Made by a program: the position numbers and the translations under genes. From Chitinophagaceae bacterium (GTDB lineage Bacteria > Bacteroidota > Bacteroidia > Chitinophagales > Chitinophagaceae): a DNA stretch of 43,110 bases. Location of the stretch: the NCBI GenBank assembly GCA_027484165.1, contig JAIXWH010000011.1:1-43110 (forward strand), given 5' to 3'. Shown in pieces: positions 16,687 through 26,014 of this stretch. Numbering within the stretch: the stretch's first letter is position 1; each line of letters starts with the position of its first letter. Below the pieces are notes generated by a model. That model was not told the origin of the DNA and made no database searches. It was given only the letters and a program-made list of their open reading frames with translations.

Positions 16687-17439
16687 ATGTACACACTAAA
16701 AAAATCACTGGGACAACATTTTTTAAAGGACGAACAGGTTATAGAAAAAATTATTGCATCACTGCATGATCATCCCTTTAAAAATTTATTGGAAGTTGGT
16801 CCTGGTGCAGGCGCGCTGACCAAGCACCTCATTAAATTGTCTGACATCAATTTTAAAGCAGTTGAGCTTGATGATGAAAAAGTGAGTTATTTAAAAAAAC
16901 AGTATGCTGTATTGAGTGATAAAATTATTGCAGCTAGTTTTTTGGATATAGCAATTCCTTTTGATGAAACTTTTACAGTAATTGGTAATTTTCCCTATAA
17001 TATCTCAACGCAAATCTTATTTAAGATTTTAGAATGGAAAGAGGCAGTTCCTGTTGTAATAGGAATGTTTCAAAAAGAAGTGGCAGAAAGAGCAGCATCA
17101 AAACCAGGCACAAAAGTATATGGTGTTTTAAGTGCTTTGGTTCAGGCTTATTATGATGTAGAGTATTTGTTTGATGTTGATCCCCATTGTTTTAATCCAC
17201 CACCAAAAGTAATGAGTGGGGTAATAAGATTAACAAGAAGAACCACTCCTTTAAATGTAAAATCAGAAAGGGCATATTGGGTATTGGTAAAAACCGCATT
17301 CAATCAACGAAGAAAGACACTTAGAAATGCATTGAAAGGCCAATTCTCTCCGGAAGAATTACAAGATGAAATCTTCAACAAAAGAGCTGAAACTTTGAGT
17401 ATTGAGGATTATGCCGCCCTTACTTTCAGAATGAAGTGA
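16687..17439 (+). CDS. rsmA: 16S rRNA (adenine1518/1519-N6)-dimethyltransferase
   Basis: KsgA/RsmA methylates two adjacent adenosines in helix 45 of 16S rRNA during late small-subunit assembly. The N-terminal KKSLGQHFLKD, the SAM-binding EVGPGAGALT (36-45), the acidic AVELDD, the catalytic NFPY (101-104) and the C-terminal NPPPKVMSGVIRL and AFNQRRKTLRNAL motifs are all present. Length 250 is standard. The start MYTLKKSLGQHF fits relatives. The -7 box five bases upstream suggests the mRNA has no leader. Confidence 0.96.
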   Translation: MYTLKKSLGQHFLKDEQVIEKIIASLHDHPFKNLLEVGPGAGALTKHLIKLSDINFKAVELDDEKVSYLKKQYAVLSDKIIAASFLDIAIPFDETFTVIGNFPYNISTQILFKILEWKEAVPVVIGMFQKEVAERAASKPGTKVYGVLSALVQAYYDVEYLFDVDPHCFNPPPKVMSGVIRLTRRTTPLNVKSERAYWVLVKTAFNQRRKTLRNALKGQFSPEELQDEIFNKRAETLSIEDYAALTFRMK

Positions 17440-17478
17440 CAAATCCCCTTTATCAGAGTTTTTGCAGAATTTTAGTTG

Positions 17479-17486
17479 TAATTTTG
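17479..17486 (+). promoter_or_regulatory. -7 box TAATTTTG upstream of icmF
   Basis: Exact TAnnTTTG match 101 nt before the ATG at 17588, in the 148-bp gap after rsmA. A TTTG lies at 17461-17464, but the 14-bp spacing is shorter than usual for a -33 element. Predicted leader about 95 nt. Confidence 0.4.
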
Positions 17487-17587
17487 CTTCGTCAAAAAAT
17501 CATACTCTGTTTTTGTTGTTATTGTTTAATAATATCTAAAAATTGAAAATTCTGTTTTTGAACGAATTTCAATAAATCGCAACTGTT

Positions 17588-20500
17588 ATGAGCTTGAATA
17601 CTCTCCCCAAAGTTAGAATAGTAACTGCAGCTTCTTTATTTGATGGTCATGATGCAGCGATTAATATCATGCGCAGAATTCTACAAAGCAAAGGTGCTGA
17701 AATTATCCATCTTGGACATAACCGAAGTGTTGCCGAAATAGTGGAATGTGCAATAGAAGAAGATGTTCAAGGTATTGCCATTACAAGCTACCAAGGAGGG
17801 CATGTGGAGTTTTTTAAATACATGAAAGATTTACTTGATGAAAATGGATGCGGACATATCAAAATCTTTGGTGGAGGAGGTGGTACCATCTTGCCTGAAG
17901 AAATAGCTGAATTACATAAGTATGGCATCACCAGAATTTACTCTCCCGATGATGGAAGAATAATGGGGTTGGAGGGTATGATTGAGGATGTGATTAATCA
18001 ATGCAATTTTCATTTAGAGGGCAACGGAAATTATAATACTCCAATGACTTTAGGCGAAGTCTTTGATATCCGAGAGGTAGCTCGTCAAATCACTTTGGCA
18101 GAAAATAGCTTGCTTTCAGAAAAAATAATTGTACAAAATAAAAATACTCCTGTACTTGGTATAACAGGAACAGGTGGTGCAGGAAAATCTTCTGTTACTG
18201 ATGAAATAGTAAGAAGGTTTTTGAATTATTACAACGACAAAACGATTGCTGTAATTTCTGTTGATCCATCAAAGAAAAAAACAGGAGGAGCTCTTTTAGG
18301 TGATCGTATCAGGATGAATGCAATTTCATCTCCTCGTGCATATATGCGTAGTTTGGCAACTCGTGAAAGTGATAAAGCACTTAGCAAATATGTTCAAGAC
18401 GCCATTGATATTTGTAAAAATGCAGGATATGATTTCATTATTTTAGAAAGTGCCGGAGTTGGTCAGAGTGACGCTTCAATACTCGATTATTGCAACGTCA
18501 GTATGTATGTGATGACTCCTGAATATGGCGCGCCTTCTCAATTGGAGAAGATAAACATGCTTGATTATGCGGATGTAATCTGTGTTAATAAATTTGATAA
18601 GGCCGGCGCTTTGGATGCGCTTCATGATGTAAAAAAGCAATACAAAAGAAATCATGGATTATGGAACGCAAAGGATGAAGAGTTGCCGATAGTGGGCACT
18701 ATAGCTGCTCAGTTCAACGACCCTGGAGTAAACATGTTGTTTGATCAGTTGATGAATAAAGTATCAGAAAAAGCTGGTGTTTCTTTTGAGATTTCAAATT
18801 CATCTAAAAACAAAACAGCTCATCAGGCAACGATTATTCCTCCCGGAAGAGTAAGATATTTATCTGAGATTTCAGAAGGTATTAAAGCTTATGATCATGA
18901 AGTACAATCTCAATCTGATTTGGCTACTCAATGGTACCAGTTGAAGGGAGTGCTTATTTCATTAAAAAATTCTTCTTCAGAAACAAAGCAAGAGCTTGAA
19001 AAAGCGATTCATGAAATTGAACAAAAGTTAAGTCATGAAAACAAATTGCATATTCAGAATTGGTCGTCTATTGTTGAGCGTTATAATAAAGAGTTTTATG
19101 AGTTTCAGGTTAGAGATAAAGTAATCAAACAGCCTTTAACTTATAAAAGCTTGTCTGGCTCTGTCATTTCAAAAGTGTATTTACCAAAGTACAAAGATTG
19201 GGGCGATATTTTAAAATGGCAATTGCAGGAAAATGTTCCCGGAGAATTTCCATACACCGCAGGTGTGTTTCCCCTTAAAAGAGAGGGAGAGGATCCAACT
19301 AGAATGTTTGCCGGTGAAGGTGGACCCGAGCGTACTAACAAAAGATTTCATTATGTGAGTTTAGGACAGCCTGCAAAGAGGTTAAGCACAGCGTTTGACA
19401 GTGTGACACTTTATGGTGAAGACCCTGCATTAAGGCCTGATATTTATGGAAAAATTGGAAATAGTGGAGTTAGCATTGCAACTGTTGACGATGCAAAAAA
19501 ATTATATAGCGGTTTTGATTTGTGCGATCCTAAGACCTCAGTGAGTATGACCATCAATGGTCCGGCTCCTATCATTCTTGCATTCTTTATGAATGCTGCT
19601 ATCGATCAGCAATGTGAAAAGTACATACTTGAAAATAATTTACGTGAAGAAGTAAATAAAATTATTGAATCGAAATTTAATTTAAATGAATTACCAAAAT
19701 ATATCGGTATTGATGGTAATCCGATTCAGCCTCTTAAAGGTATACTAGAAGGAAATCTTCCGGAAGGAAATGATGGCCTGGGATTAAGATTATTAGGATT
19801 AAGTGGACAAGATGTTTTGTCCGCCGAAGTTTATCAAGTAATTAAATCAAACGCACTTGCCTCTGTTAGAGGAACTGTGCAGGCAGATATTTTAAAAGAG
19901 GATCAGGCGCAAAACACATGTATCTTTTCAACAGAGTTTGCATTAAAATTGATGGGTGATGTGCAAGAATATTTTATTAAGAACAGCGTTGATAATTTTT
20001 ATAGTGTAAGTATAAGCGGTTATCATATTGCAGAAGCAGGTGCTAATCCAATAACTCAACTGGCATTTACTTTAGCAAATGGATTTACTTATGTTGAATA
20101 TTATTTGAGCAGAGGAATGCATATTGATGATTTCGCTCCTAATTTATCTTTTTTCTTCAGCAACGGAATGGACCCAGAATACAGTGTAATTGGAAGAGTG
20201 GCGAGAAGAATATGGGCTAAAGCAATTAAAAATAAATACAAAGGTAATTCCAGAAGTCAAAAATTAAAGTACCATATTCAAACAAGTGGCAGAAGTTTGC
20301 ATGCCCAGGAAATTGACTTTAATGATATTAGAACAACATTACAGGCTTTATATGCCATTTATGACAATTGCAATTCACTACATACTAACGCTTACGATGA
20401 AGCGATAACAACACCAACTGAAGAAAGTGTAAGAAGGGCAATGGCAATCCAATTAATCATCAACAGAGAATTGGGTACAGCAAAAAATGAAAATCCCAAC

Positions 20501-20968
20501 CAGGGTTCATTTTTAATTGAAGAAATGACTGATCTAGTTGAAGAAGCTGTTATGACTGAGTTTAACAGAATTACAGAAAGGGGGGGAGTATTGGGTGCAA
20601 TGGAAAGAATGTACCAGCGTAATAAAATACAGGAAGAGAGTCTTTATTATGAAACACTAAAGCACACTGGAGAATATCCAATAGTTGGAGTTAATACTTT
20701 TTTAAGTAAAAAAGGGTCACCAACTATTTTGCCATCAGAAGTGATTCGTTCTACTAAAGAAGAAAAAGATGCTCAGATTAATGCAATTGAATCTTTTAAG
20801 AATAAAAATGTACATATCAGTGGAGCTATGCTCGAACGATTACAAAATGTAGCCATATCAAATGGTAATTTGTTTGAAGAATTGATGGAGACAGTTAAAT
20901 ATTGCACTCTTGGTCAGATCACTAATGCGCTTTATAAAGTTGGAGGCCAGTACAGAAGAAACATGTAG
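17588..20968 (+). CDS. icmF: Fused isobutyryl-CoA mutase (IcmF): B12 domain, G-protein chaperone and mutase in one chain
   Basis: Adenosylcobalamin-dependent acyl-CoA mutase of the IcmF type, interconverting isobutyryl-CoA and n-butyryl-CoA (some members also isovaleryl/pivalyl-CoA). Domain order in 1126 residues: the cobalamin-binding domain at 1-140 with DGHDAA (19-24, His21 the cobalt ligand) and the nucleotide-tail region IFGGGGGTI; a MeaB-like GTPase at about 185-420 with P-loop GTGGAGKSS (194-202), [19 protein letters not shown] and NKFD (334-337); a linker; then the TIM-barrel mutase domain at about 550-1126 ([65 protein letters not shown]). This order separates it from methylmalonyl-CoA mutase, which ends in its B12 domain. 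Substrate range cannot be settled by eye. It appears monocistronic. Confidence 0.93.
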   Translation: MSLNTLPKVRIVTAASLFDGHDAAINIMRRILQSKGAEIIHLGHNRSVAEIVECAIEEDVQGIAITSYQGGHVEFFKYMKDLLDENGCGHIKIFGGGGGTILPEEIAELHKYGITRIYSPDDGRIMGLEGMIEDVINQCNFHLEGNGNYNTPMTLGEVFDIREVARQITLAENSLLSEKIIVQNKNTPVLGITGTGGAGKSSVTDEIVRRFLNYYNDKTIAVISVDPSKKKTGGALLGDRIRMNAISSPRAYMRSLATRESDKALSKYVQDAIDICKNAGYDFIILESAGVGQSDASILDYCNVSMYVMTPEYGAPSQLEKINMLDYADVICVNKFDKAGALDALHDVKKQYKRNHGLWNAKDEELPIVGTIAAQFNDPGVNMLFDQLMNKVSEKAGVSFEISNSSKNKTAHQATIIPPGRVRYLSEISEGIKAYDHEVQSQSDLATQWYQLKGVLISLKNSSSETKQELEKAIHEIEQKLSHENKLHIQNWSSIVERYNKEFYEFQVRDKVIKQPLTYKSLSGSVISKVYLPKYKDWGDILKWQLQENVPGEFPYTAGVFPLKREGEDPTRMFAGEGGPERTNKRFHYVSLGQPAKRLSTAFDSVTLYGEDPALRPDIYGKIGNSGVSIATVDDAKKLYSGFDLCDPKTSVSMTINGPAPIILAFFMNAAIDQQCEKYILENNLREEVNKIIESKFNLNELPKYIGIDGNPIQPLKGILEGNLPEGNDGLGLRLLGLSGQDVLSAEVYQVIKSNALASVRGTVQADILKEDQAQNTCIFSTEFALKLMGDVQEYFIKNSVDNFYSVSISGYHIAEAGANPITQLAFTLANGFTYVEYYLSRGMHIDDFAPNLSFFFSNGMDPEYSVIGRVARRIWAKAIKNKYKGNSRSQKLKYHIQTSGRSLHAQEIDFNDIRTTLQALYAIYDNCNSLHTNAYDEAITTPTEESVRRAMAIQLIINRELGTAKNENPNQGSFLIEEMTDLVEEAVMTEFNRITERGGVLGAMERMYQRNKIQEESLYYETLKHTGEYPIVGVNTFLSKKGSPTILPSEVIRSTKEEKDAQINAIESFKNKNVHISGAMLERLQNVAISNGNLFEELMETVKYCTLGQITNALYKVGGQYRRNM

Positions 20969-21073
20969 ATTATTACATTTAAAAAGGTGATTATTAATAA
21001 GCACGCTTAATGCAATAATAGACACGTATATCAATATAAATCTACATTTTTATTATTAGTAGATTAATTTAAT

Positions 21074-21081
21074 TAGTATTG
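21074..21081 (+). promoter_or_regulatory. -7-like box TAGTATTG before small-RNA copy 1
   Basis: One mismatch from TAnnTTTG. It ends four bases before the conserved GG that opens the 61-bp element. The copy at 27236 has TATCTTCG at the identical distance, while the surrounding bases differ. Confidence 0.45.
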
Positions 21082-21085
21082 CATT

Positions 21086-21146
21086 GGTTTTTCATAGGAT
21101 ATTGGATTTTAAATCGGGGCTAGATTTTCATCTTGGCCCTTTTTTT
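21086..21146 (+). ncRNA. Candidate small RNA, copy 1 of a duplicated 61-nt element
   Basis: Begins GGTTTTTCATAGG and ends in a hairpin plus T-run. The first 28 nt (21086-21113) are identical to 27236-27263. The hairpin pairs GGGC (21117-21120) with GCCC (21136-21139), extended by U.G, A-U and GAT/ATC around a TTTC loop, followed by seven T residues. The arms differ from copy 2 (GGGAC/GTCCC there), yet both fold. Similarity stops upstream of GG except for a -7-like box. It lies in the convergent gap after icmF and may also terminate that gene. I do not recognise a known RNA family. Confidence 0.6.
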
Positions 21147-21167
21147 ATTTTAAATTCAACTTATAGT

Positions 21168-22679
21168 TTATTTGTAGAATTTGTTTAATACTGGCATTTT
21201 AGACAATTCATTCGCTTCATATTTACCTACTATTCTGGCGAAAATAATCAGAAAGATAAAACCACTGCTGATAGAAAACCACAATTGATTTTTAATGAGT
21301 TGAGTTAATCCCAAATGAATAAAATAAAATAACACTGCTGTTACAATATATACTGTCAGCTTTTTTACTGCATATGGAACAGGATAATATTTTTGCCCTA
21401 GCTTATAACTACTTATCATCATAAAAAAGTAACAGGAAAATGTAGCTATTGCAGCACCATAATAATGCAGTTTCGGAATCAATAAAATATTCAAAGCAAT
21501 AGTTATCAATGCACCTACAATAGTAATAATTGCACCATACGAGTTTTTGTCCGTCAATTTATACCAGATGCTGAGGTTGTAATAAATACCCAAAAAGATA
21601 TTACCTAATGCTAAAATAGGAATCGCGCCAAAGCCTTCTACCCAATGTTTATTTGAAAAGGTTAAGAAGAACCATCTGAAAACATCCAAAAATAATCCTA
21701 TAAACAAAAACATGAAACAGCATACAATTACAAAAAATTTCATTACTCTGGCATAAGTTAACTGCGCATTCTCGTTCTTGCTATGATTAAAGAAAAAGGG
21801 TTCAGCAGCCATTCTAAAAGCTTGTATCATTATCGTTGTGAGTAATGCCAATCTGAAAATATTCGCAAATATTCCTGCTTCATGATTGGCTTGTTGAATA
21901 GGGAGGTCAACAACATGTCTGTAGATTAATCGGCTTAAAACATCATTAATCATTCCGCCTAAACCTACAATAATTAAAGGTGCACTGTATCTGATTACTT
22001 CTTTCCAAAGCTCTAAACTGAATTTAAGTCTGATTTGTCTGATAACTTTATGAAGAATGATAAGTGTTACTATATTTTCAATGATATTGCCTACTAAATA
22101 ATAGCCAATTCCGAAATTCGGGTAATAAAAGATGTTTAAAAAAGAGGATGGATTATTCTTTACAATATTAGGAACTATTCCCAAAAAGAAGACTACCACT
22201 GCTATATTCGTGAAAATTGCCGCAACTCTTGCAAAAGCATACATTTTAGGTCTGTTCTCTTGTCGAAGCTTCGCAAATGGAAGTGTGTTTAAGTTGTCGA
22301 TTGCCAAAATGCCAATCATCCACAATACATATTCCGGATGTTCTTCCAGATGAGCAACAGCGGTAATGCTATCACGGAATAACCATAATACAATGCTGAA
22401 AAGTATTGTTGAAATAAATAAGGATAGTGATAAAGTGCTGTATAGTTTCTCTTTGTCGTGAGTTTGGGAAAATCGAAAATAAGAGGTTTCCAACCCATAT
22501 GCATACAAGGCATTTAAAAAAGGAATCATTGCATATACCTGAACCAAATCAGCAGTTTCTTCAGGCATTTCAATAAAAAAAGGTAATGCCATATTCATGA
22601 GATAGCCTAGAAAACGGTATGCGATTGTTGGAACTCCATACCACAAGGTTTGACCTGCTAATTTTTTGATGCCACTCAA
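21168..22679 (-). CDS. Polysaccharide/oligosaccharide flippase (MATE-like, Wzx/MOP superfamily)
   Basis: A 503-residue integral membrane protein with about 12-14 hydrophobic helices, opening with the SGIKKLAGQTLWYG start common to Bacteroidota lipopolysaccharide-biosynthesis flippases and continuing through helices such as TILFSIVLWLF, FFVIVCCFMFLFIGLFLDVF and IYYNLSIWYKLTDK. The family moves lipid-linked sugar units across the inner membrane. No glycosyltransferases lie next to it, so its substrate is unknown. The start appears to be TTG at 22679: no ATG/GTG fits before the conserved SGIKK start. It is convergent with icmF, with small-RNA copy 1 between. Confidence 0.85.
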   Translation of the reverse strand: MSGIKKLAGQTLWYGVPTIAYRFLGYLMNMALPFFIEMPEETADLVQVYAMIPFLNALYAYGLETSYFRFSQTHDKEKLYSTLSLSLFISTILFSIVLWLFRDSITAVAHLEEHPEYVLWMIGILAIDNLNTLPFAKLRQENRPKMYAFARVAAIFTNIAVVVFFLGIVPNIVKNNPSSFLNIFYYPNFGIGYYLVGNIIENIVTLIILHKVIRQIRLKFSLELWKEVIRYSAPLIIVGLGGMINDVLSRLIYRHVVDLPIQQANHEAGIFANIFRLALLTTIMIQAFRMAAEPFFFNHSKNENAQLTYARVMKFFVIVCCFMFLFIGLFLDVFRWFFLTFSNKHWVEGFGAIPILALGNIFLGIYYNLSIWYKLTDKNSYGAIITIVGALITIALNILLIPKLHYYGAAIATFSCYFFMMISSYKLGQKYYPVPYAVKKLTVYIVTAVLFYFIHLGLTQLIKNQLWFSISSGFIFLIIFARIVGKYEANELSKMPVLNKFYK

Positions 22680-22735
22680 TATCTTTTATTTTGGGTGTAA
22701 ATTAAATATAAAAACATAAACGCAAACGGTTAGTT

Positions 22736-23140
22736 TCATCCCAGATTTATTTTTATCTTTTTTCTGTTTTCTTTTTTTGCAGCATCATTTTTTTTCGATT
22801 CCATTCTTTTTTCTTTTGAAGCTTTAGTGGGTTTTGTTGCTTTTCTTTTTTTAGGAACAATTAGTGCTTTGTTGATTGCGTTATTTATTTTTTTTACAAC
22901 CTCATCTTTATTTGCTAGCTGAGTCCTGAATTCTTGACATTTCATCATCAATAATCCTTCAGCATTAATCTTGCGTTGTAATTTCAGAGTAATGAGTTGC
23001 TTTTGGTCATTTGTAAAGAATGAAGACTTTTCGATATTCCAATAGCCCTCCACCATCGTTTCAACCTTATTTATATGTTGACCTCCCTTGCCTCCACTTC
23101 TGTCAGTTTTAAATTTAATTTCTGGTTTTACATCAATCAT
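22736..23140 (-). CDS. arfB: Alternative ribosome-rescue factor ArfB (peptidyl-tRNA hydrolase, RF-1 domain)
   Basis: Small codon-independent release factor that frees stalled ribosomes. The GGQ motif lies in SGGKGGQHINKVET (Gln at about residue 21 from the ATG) and a lysine-rich C-terminal tail (KKRKATKPTKASKEKRMESKK and beyond) fits the ArfB tail that enters the empty mRNA channel. I use the ATG at 23140 (MIDVKPEIKFK, 134 residues) rather than the in-frame GTG at 23146, because a perfect -7 box (TAAATTTG) occupies 23146-23153 and would start the transcript at or near this ATG. It is divergent from the GGGP-synthase gene. Confidence 0.9.
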   Translation of the reverse strand: MIDVKPEIKFKTDRSGGKGGQHINKVETMVEGYWNIEKSSFFTNDQKQLITLKLQRKINAEGLLMMKCQEFRTQLANKDEVVKKINNAINKALIVPKKRKATKPTKASKEKRMESKKNDAAKKENRKKIKINLG

Positions 23141-23145
23141 ACACA

Positions 23146-23153
23146 CAAATTTA
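23146..23153 (-). promoter_or_regulatory. -7 box TAAATTTG five bases before the arfB start codon
   Basis: Exact TAnnTTTG on the minus strand, separated from the ATG at 23140 by TGTGT. The geometry is identical to that of rsmA and predicts a leaderless arfB transcript. Confidence 0.55.
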
Positions 23154-23253
23154 CCATTTTATACGCGTGGTTTCCCTGATTTCAATAATCTGATATTATT
23201 ATTTCGGTTTAATAGAAAAAAAGTAGATTTTTGTATGAAATAATTAATCCAAT

Positions 23254-24012
23254 ATGCAAGTGGGTATTTATCAAAAAATGGTTGAAGATAAAAAACAGCA
23301 CAAGAAATCTTTTGCTGTGCTTATCGATCCAGATAAGGTAAATGAAAAAAATCTTGATGAACTTGCACAGTTAGCCATCGACGCACAAGTAGATTATTTT
23401 TTTCTTGGCGGAAGTTTAGTTATTTCAAATAACCTTGATGAATGTGTGTTGTCGTTGAAAGCAAAATGCAATATTCCTGTTGTTTTGTTTCCCGGAAGCC
23501 CATCTCAAATATCCAAACATGCAGACGCATTGTTGTATTTGTCATTAATAAGTGGCCGTAATCCTGAATTGCTTATCGGTCAACATGTAATTTCTGCAGC
23601 AGCGGTAAAACTAAGCAGATTGGAAACCCTATCAACAGGGTACATGGTAATAGATGGAGGGGCGCCAACTACAGTTTCATACATAAGTAATGCAAACCCT
23701 TTGCCATCAGATAAAAGTGAAATTGCTATGTGTACTGCTATGGCAGGCGAAATGCTGGGAATGAAATTGATTTACATGGATGCTGGAAGCGGGGCAAAGA
23801 ATCCTATAACAGAATCAATGATTCAAAAAGTATCTTCTTGTATTGAAGTGCCTTTAATTATTGGAGGAGGTATTACTACTGCCGAAAAAGCTTATTTAAA
23901 TTGCAAAGCAGGAGCAGATTTGATTGTTGTTGGTAACGCAATTGAAAAAGACCCTGTTTTGATAAAAGAAATCTCATCAGCAATACATTATCAGTTGGTT
24001 GATTCTAACTAA
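23254..24012 (+). CDS. Geranylgeranylglyceryl/heptaprenylglyceryl phosphate synthase family protein
   Basis: A (beta/alpha)8 prenyltransferase that joins a polyprenyl diphosphate to sn-glycerol-1-phosphate, the first ether-lipid step in archaea. Recognisable segments are FAVLIDPDKVNEKN near the start, YFFLGGSLVISNN, VVLFPGSPSQIS, YLSLISGRNPELLIGQHV, GYMVIDGGAPTTV, YMDAGSGAKNPI and the phosphate-binding PLIIGGGITTAEKA and GADLIVVGNAIEKD. Length 252 fits group II GGGP synthases, which include bacterial members; from memory a Chitinophaga enzyme has been characterised. What lipid it serves in Bacteroidota is unclear. ATG at 23254. No other ether-lipid gene is in the window. ruvB follows after 88 bp. 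Confidence 0.88.
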   Translation: MQVGIYQKMVEDKKQHKKSFAVLIDPDKVNEKNLDELAQLAIDAQVDYFFLGGSLVISNNLDECVLSLKAKCNIPVVLFPGSPSQISKHADALLYLSLISGRNPELLIGQHVISAAAVKLSRLETLSTGYMVIDGGAPTTVSYISNANPLPSDKSEIAMCTAMAGEMLGMKLIYMDAGSGAKNPITESMIQKVSSCIEVPLIIGGGITTAEKAYLNCKAGADLIVVGNAIEKDPVLIKEISSAIHYQLVDSN

Positions 24013-24033
24013 TTGTTCAGAATTAATAAACAC

Positions 24034-24060
24034 AAAGCATTAGAAGCTTTTTTGTTTTAT
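24034..24060 (+). terminator. Weak terminator after the GGGP-synthase gene
   Basis: AAAGC (24034-24038) pairs with GCTTT (24046-24050) around a 7-nt loop and runs into TTTTTTGTTTT. The stem is short, so termination is probably partial and ruvB could be reached by read-through. Confidence 0.35.
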
Positions 24061-24100
24061 TATCCTATTATATACTAGATTTACAACTGATTCAAAATTA

Positions 24101-25138
24101 ATGTCGAACCCCAAACCAAATACTAGCAGAGATTTTTTATCGTCACCAGATAAAGAGTTTGAAAATAATATCCGTCCTGGTTATATCAAAGAGTTTAGCG
24201 GGCAAGGTCAAATCATCGACAACATTTCTGTTTTTATCAAAGCATCGAAATTAAGAGGGGAAGCATTGGATCATATTTTGTTTCATGGACCTCCTGGGTT
24301 GGGAAAAACTACTCTTTCCAGAATTGTAGCAAACGAGATGGGTGTTAATATCAAAGAAACTTCTGGTCCTGTAATTGAAAAGCCAGGTGATTTAGCGGGG
24401 TTGTTGACCAATCTGGAACCGAACGATGTTCTATTTATCGATGAAATTCACCGATTAAGCACAGTGGTTGAAGAGTATTTATATGCAGCTATGGAGGATT
24501 TCAGGATTGATATCATGATTGATAGTGGGCCCAATGCAAGAAGTGTTCAACTTACTTTAAATCCTTTTACACTAATAGGAGCTACAACCAGAAGCGGATT
24601 ACTTACGGCACCACTTTTATCAAGGTTTGGTATTAAATCACGTCTGGAATATTATGATGCAGAAACGCTAAAAAATATATTACTCAGAAGCTCAAGCATT
24701 TTAAAAACTAAAATTACTAGCGATGCTGCTGGGGAGATTGCAAGAAGAAGCAGAGGCACTCCTAGAATTGCAAATGGATTATTAAGAAGAGTAAGAGATT
24801 TTGCACAAGTGATTGGTAACGGAGTAATTGATATGGATATTACCAAACATTCATTAAAGGCATTAAATGTTGATCAGCATGGTTTGGATGAAATGGACAA
24901 CAGAATATTAAGCACTATCATAGAGAAATTCAAAGGTGGTCCAGTAGGAATTACCACTATTGCTACCGCGGTTGGAGAGGAGCCCGGAACTTTAGAAGAA
25001 GTTTATGAGCCTTTTTTAATTCAGGAAGGGTTTATCATGAGAACACCACGAGGTAGAGAGGCTACAGAAAAAGCATACAAGCACTTAGGAAAAGTGCCGC
25101 ACAAAGGCGGCACTCAACATGGTTTATTTGGAAATTAA
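24101..25138 (+). CDS. ruvB: Holliday junction branch-migration ATPase RuvB
   Basis: AAA+ motor of the RuvAB complex that drives branch migration at Holliday junctions. Walker [10 protein letters not shown], Walker [11 protein letters not shown], sensor-1 [18 protein letters not shown] and sensor-2 [16 protein letters not shown] are intact, as is the C-terminal winged helix ([27 protein letters not shown]; shown in parts, residues near 290-318). Length 345 is typical. ATG at 24101. ruvA and ruvC are not adjacent. A 7-bp GC-rich perfect stem (25094-25113) lies in the last codons. Confidence 0.97.
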   Translation: MSNPKPNTSRDFLSSPDKEFENNIRPGYIKEFSGQGQIIDNISVFIKASKLRGEALDHILFHGPPGLGKTTLSRIVANEMGVNIKETSGPVIEKPGDLAGLLTNLEPNDVLFIDEIHRLSTVVEEYLYAAMEDFRIDIMIDSGPNARSVQLTLNPFTLIGATTRSGLLTAPLLSRFGIKSRLEYYDAETLKNILLRSSSILKTKITSDAAGEIARRSRGTPRIANGLLRRVRDFAQVIGNGVIDMDITKHSLKALNVDQHGLDEMDNRILSTIIEKFKGGPVGITTIATAVGEEPGTLEEVYEPFLIQEGFIMRTPRGREATEKAYKHLGKVPHKGGTQHGLFGN

Positions 25139-25145
25139 TTTAATA

Positions 25146-25844
25146 TTATTCTGTTACAACAAGTCGGAATCCATTTCCATGAATATTCACTATTTCCAAT
25201 TTCTCATCATCTTTTAAATACTTGCGCAACTTGGCAATATAAACATCCATACTTCTTCCATTGAAGTAAGTATCACTGCCCCAGATTTTCTTTAATGCAA
25301 CTTCTCTGGGTAGGAGGTCGTTTTTAAATTCAGCCAACATTTTCAACAGTTCGCTTTCTTTTGGAGAAAGCACACTTGTATTTCCATCAGCTGATAATTG
25401 ACGAAGTTTTGGATTGAAATGGTATTTTCCCAAGTCATACTCCGCATTTGCTTCCTCTTTATGTGTTTCTTCGTTTCTTTTGATGATTGCTTTTATTTTG
25501 TGAAGCAGAACTTCACTGTCAAATGGCTTTGTGATGTAATCATCAGCACCTAATTTGTAACCTTGAATGATATCTTCTTTCATGGTTTTAGCGCTTAAAA
25601 AGAAAAGAGGTACATCTGGGTTTATGTCGCGTATTTCCTCAGCAACTTTAAAGCCATCCATGTTTGGCATCATGATGTCAAGCAAACAAATGTCGTATTT
25701 TTCTCTTTGAAAAGCCGCAAGACCAAGACGTCCATCTCTTTCGAGAGTAACATCATAATCATTTAATTCAAGATAATTTTTCAAAACCATGCCAAGATTA
25801 GTATCATCCTCGCAAAGTAAAATTTTGGTCTTATTTGTTTCCAT
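25146..25844 (-). CDS. OmpR-family response regulator (RprY-like), orphan
   Basis: A 232-residue two-component regulator. The receiver domain (residues 1-125) has the acidic pair in LLCEDD, phospho-acceptor Asp56 in LLDIMMP and the conserved Lys in DYITKPFDSE. The C-terminal OmpR/PhoB winged helix covers about 140-230 (LSPKESELLKMLAEF, then RSMDVYIAKLRKYLK, GNGFRLV). The sequence is close in style to RprY of Bacteroides, a stress-response regulator. No histidine kinase gene is next to it, so the partner is elsewhere. It is convergent with ruvB with only 7 bp between stops. ATG at 25844. Confidence 0.9.
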   Translation of the reverse strand: METNKTKILLCEDDTNLGMVLKNYLELNDYDVTLERDGRLGLAAFQREKYDICLLDIMMPNMDGFKVAEEIRDINPDVPLFFLSAKTMKEDIIQGYKLGADDYITKPFDSEVLLHKIKAIIKRNEETHKEEANAEYDLGKYHFNPKLRQLSADGNTSVLSPKESELLKMLAEFKNDLLPREVALKKIWGSDTYFNGRSMDVYIAKLRKYLKDDEKLEIVNIHGNGFRLVVTE

Positions 25845-26014
25845 AAAAATGATTTTAGTTACTCCAAATTATTAAAATGAAATTTTAAAGTGACTTTATT
25901 CATTCTAATATTTTGTTAAAGCTACTTGTTTTTGATAATTTAAAACACAAAATTAAAATTCGATGAGCCGTTTAAAGGCAATACTTAACATCAATTAAGA
26001 TGATTTACATCAGC

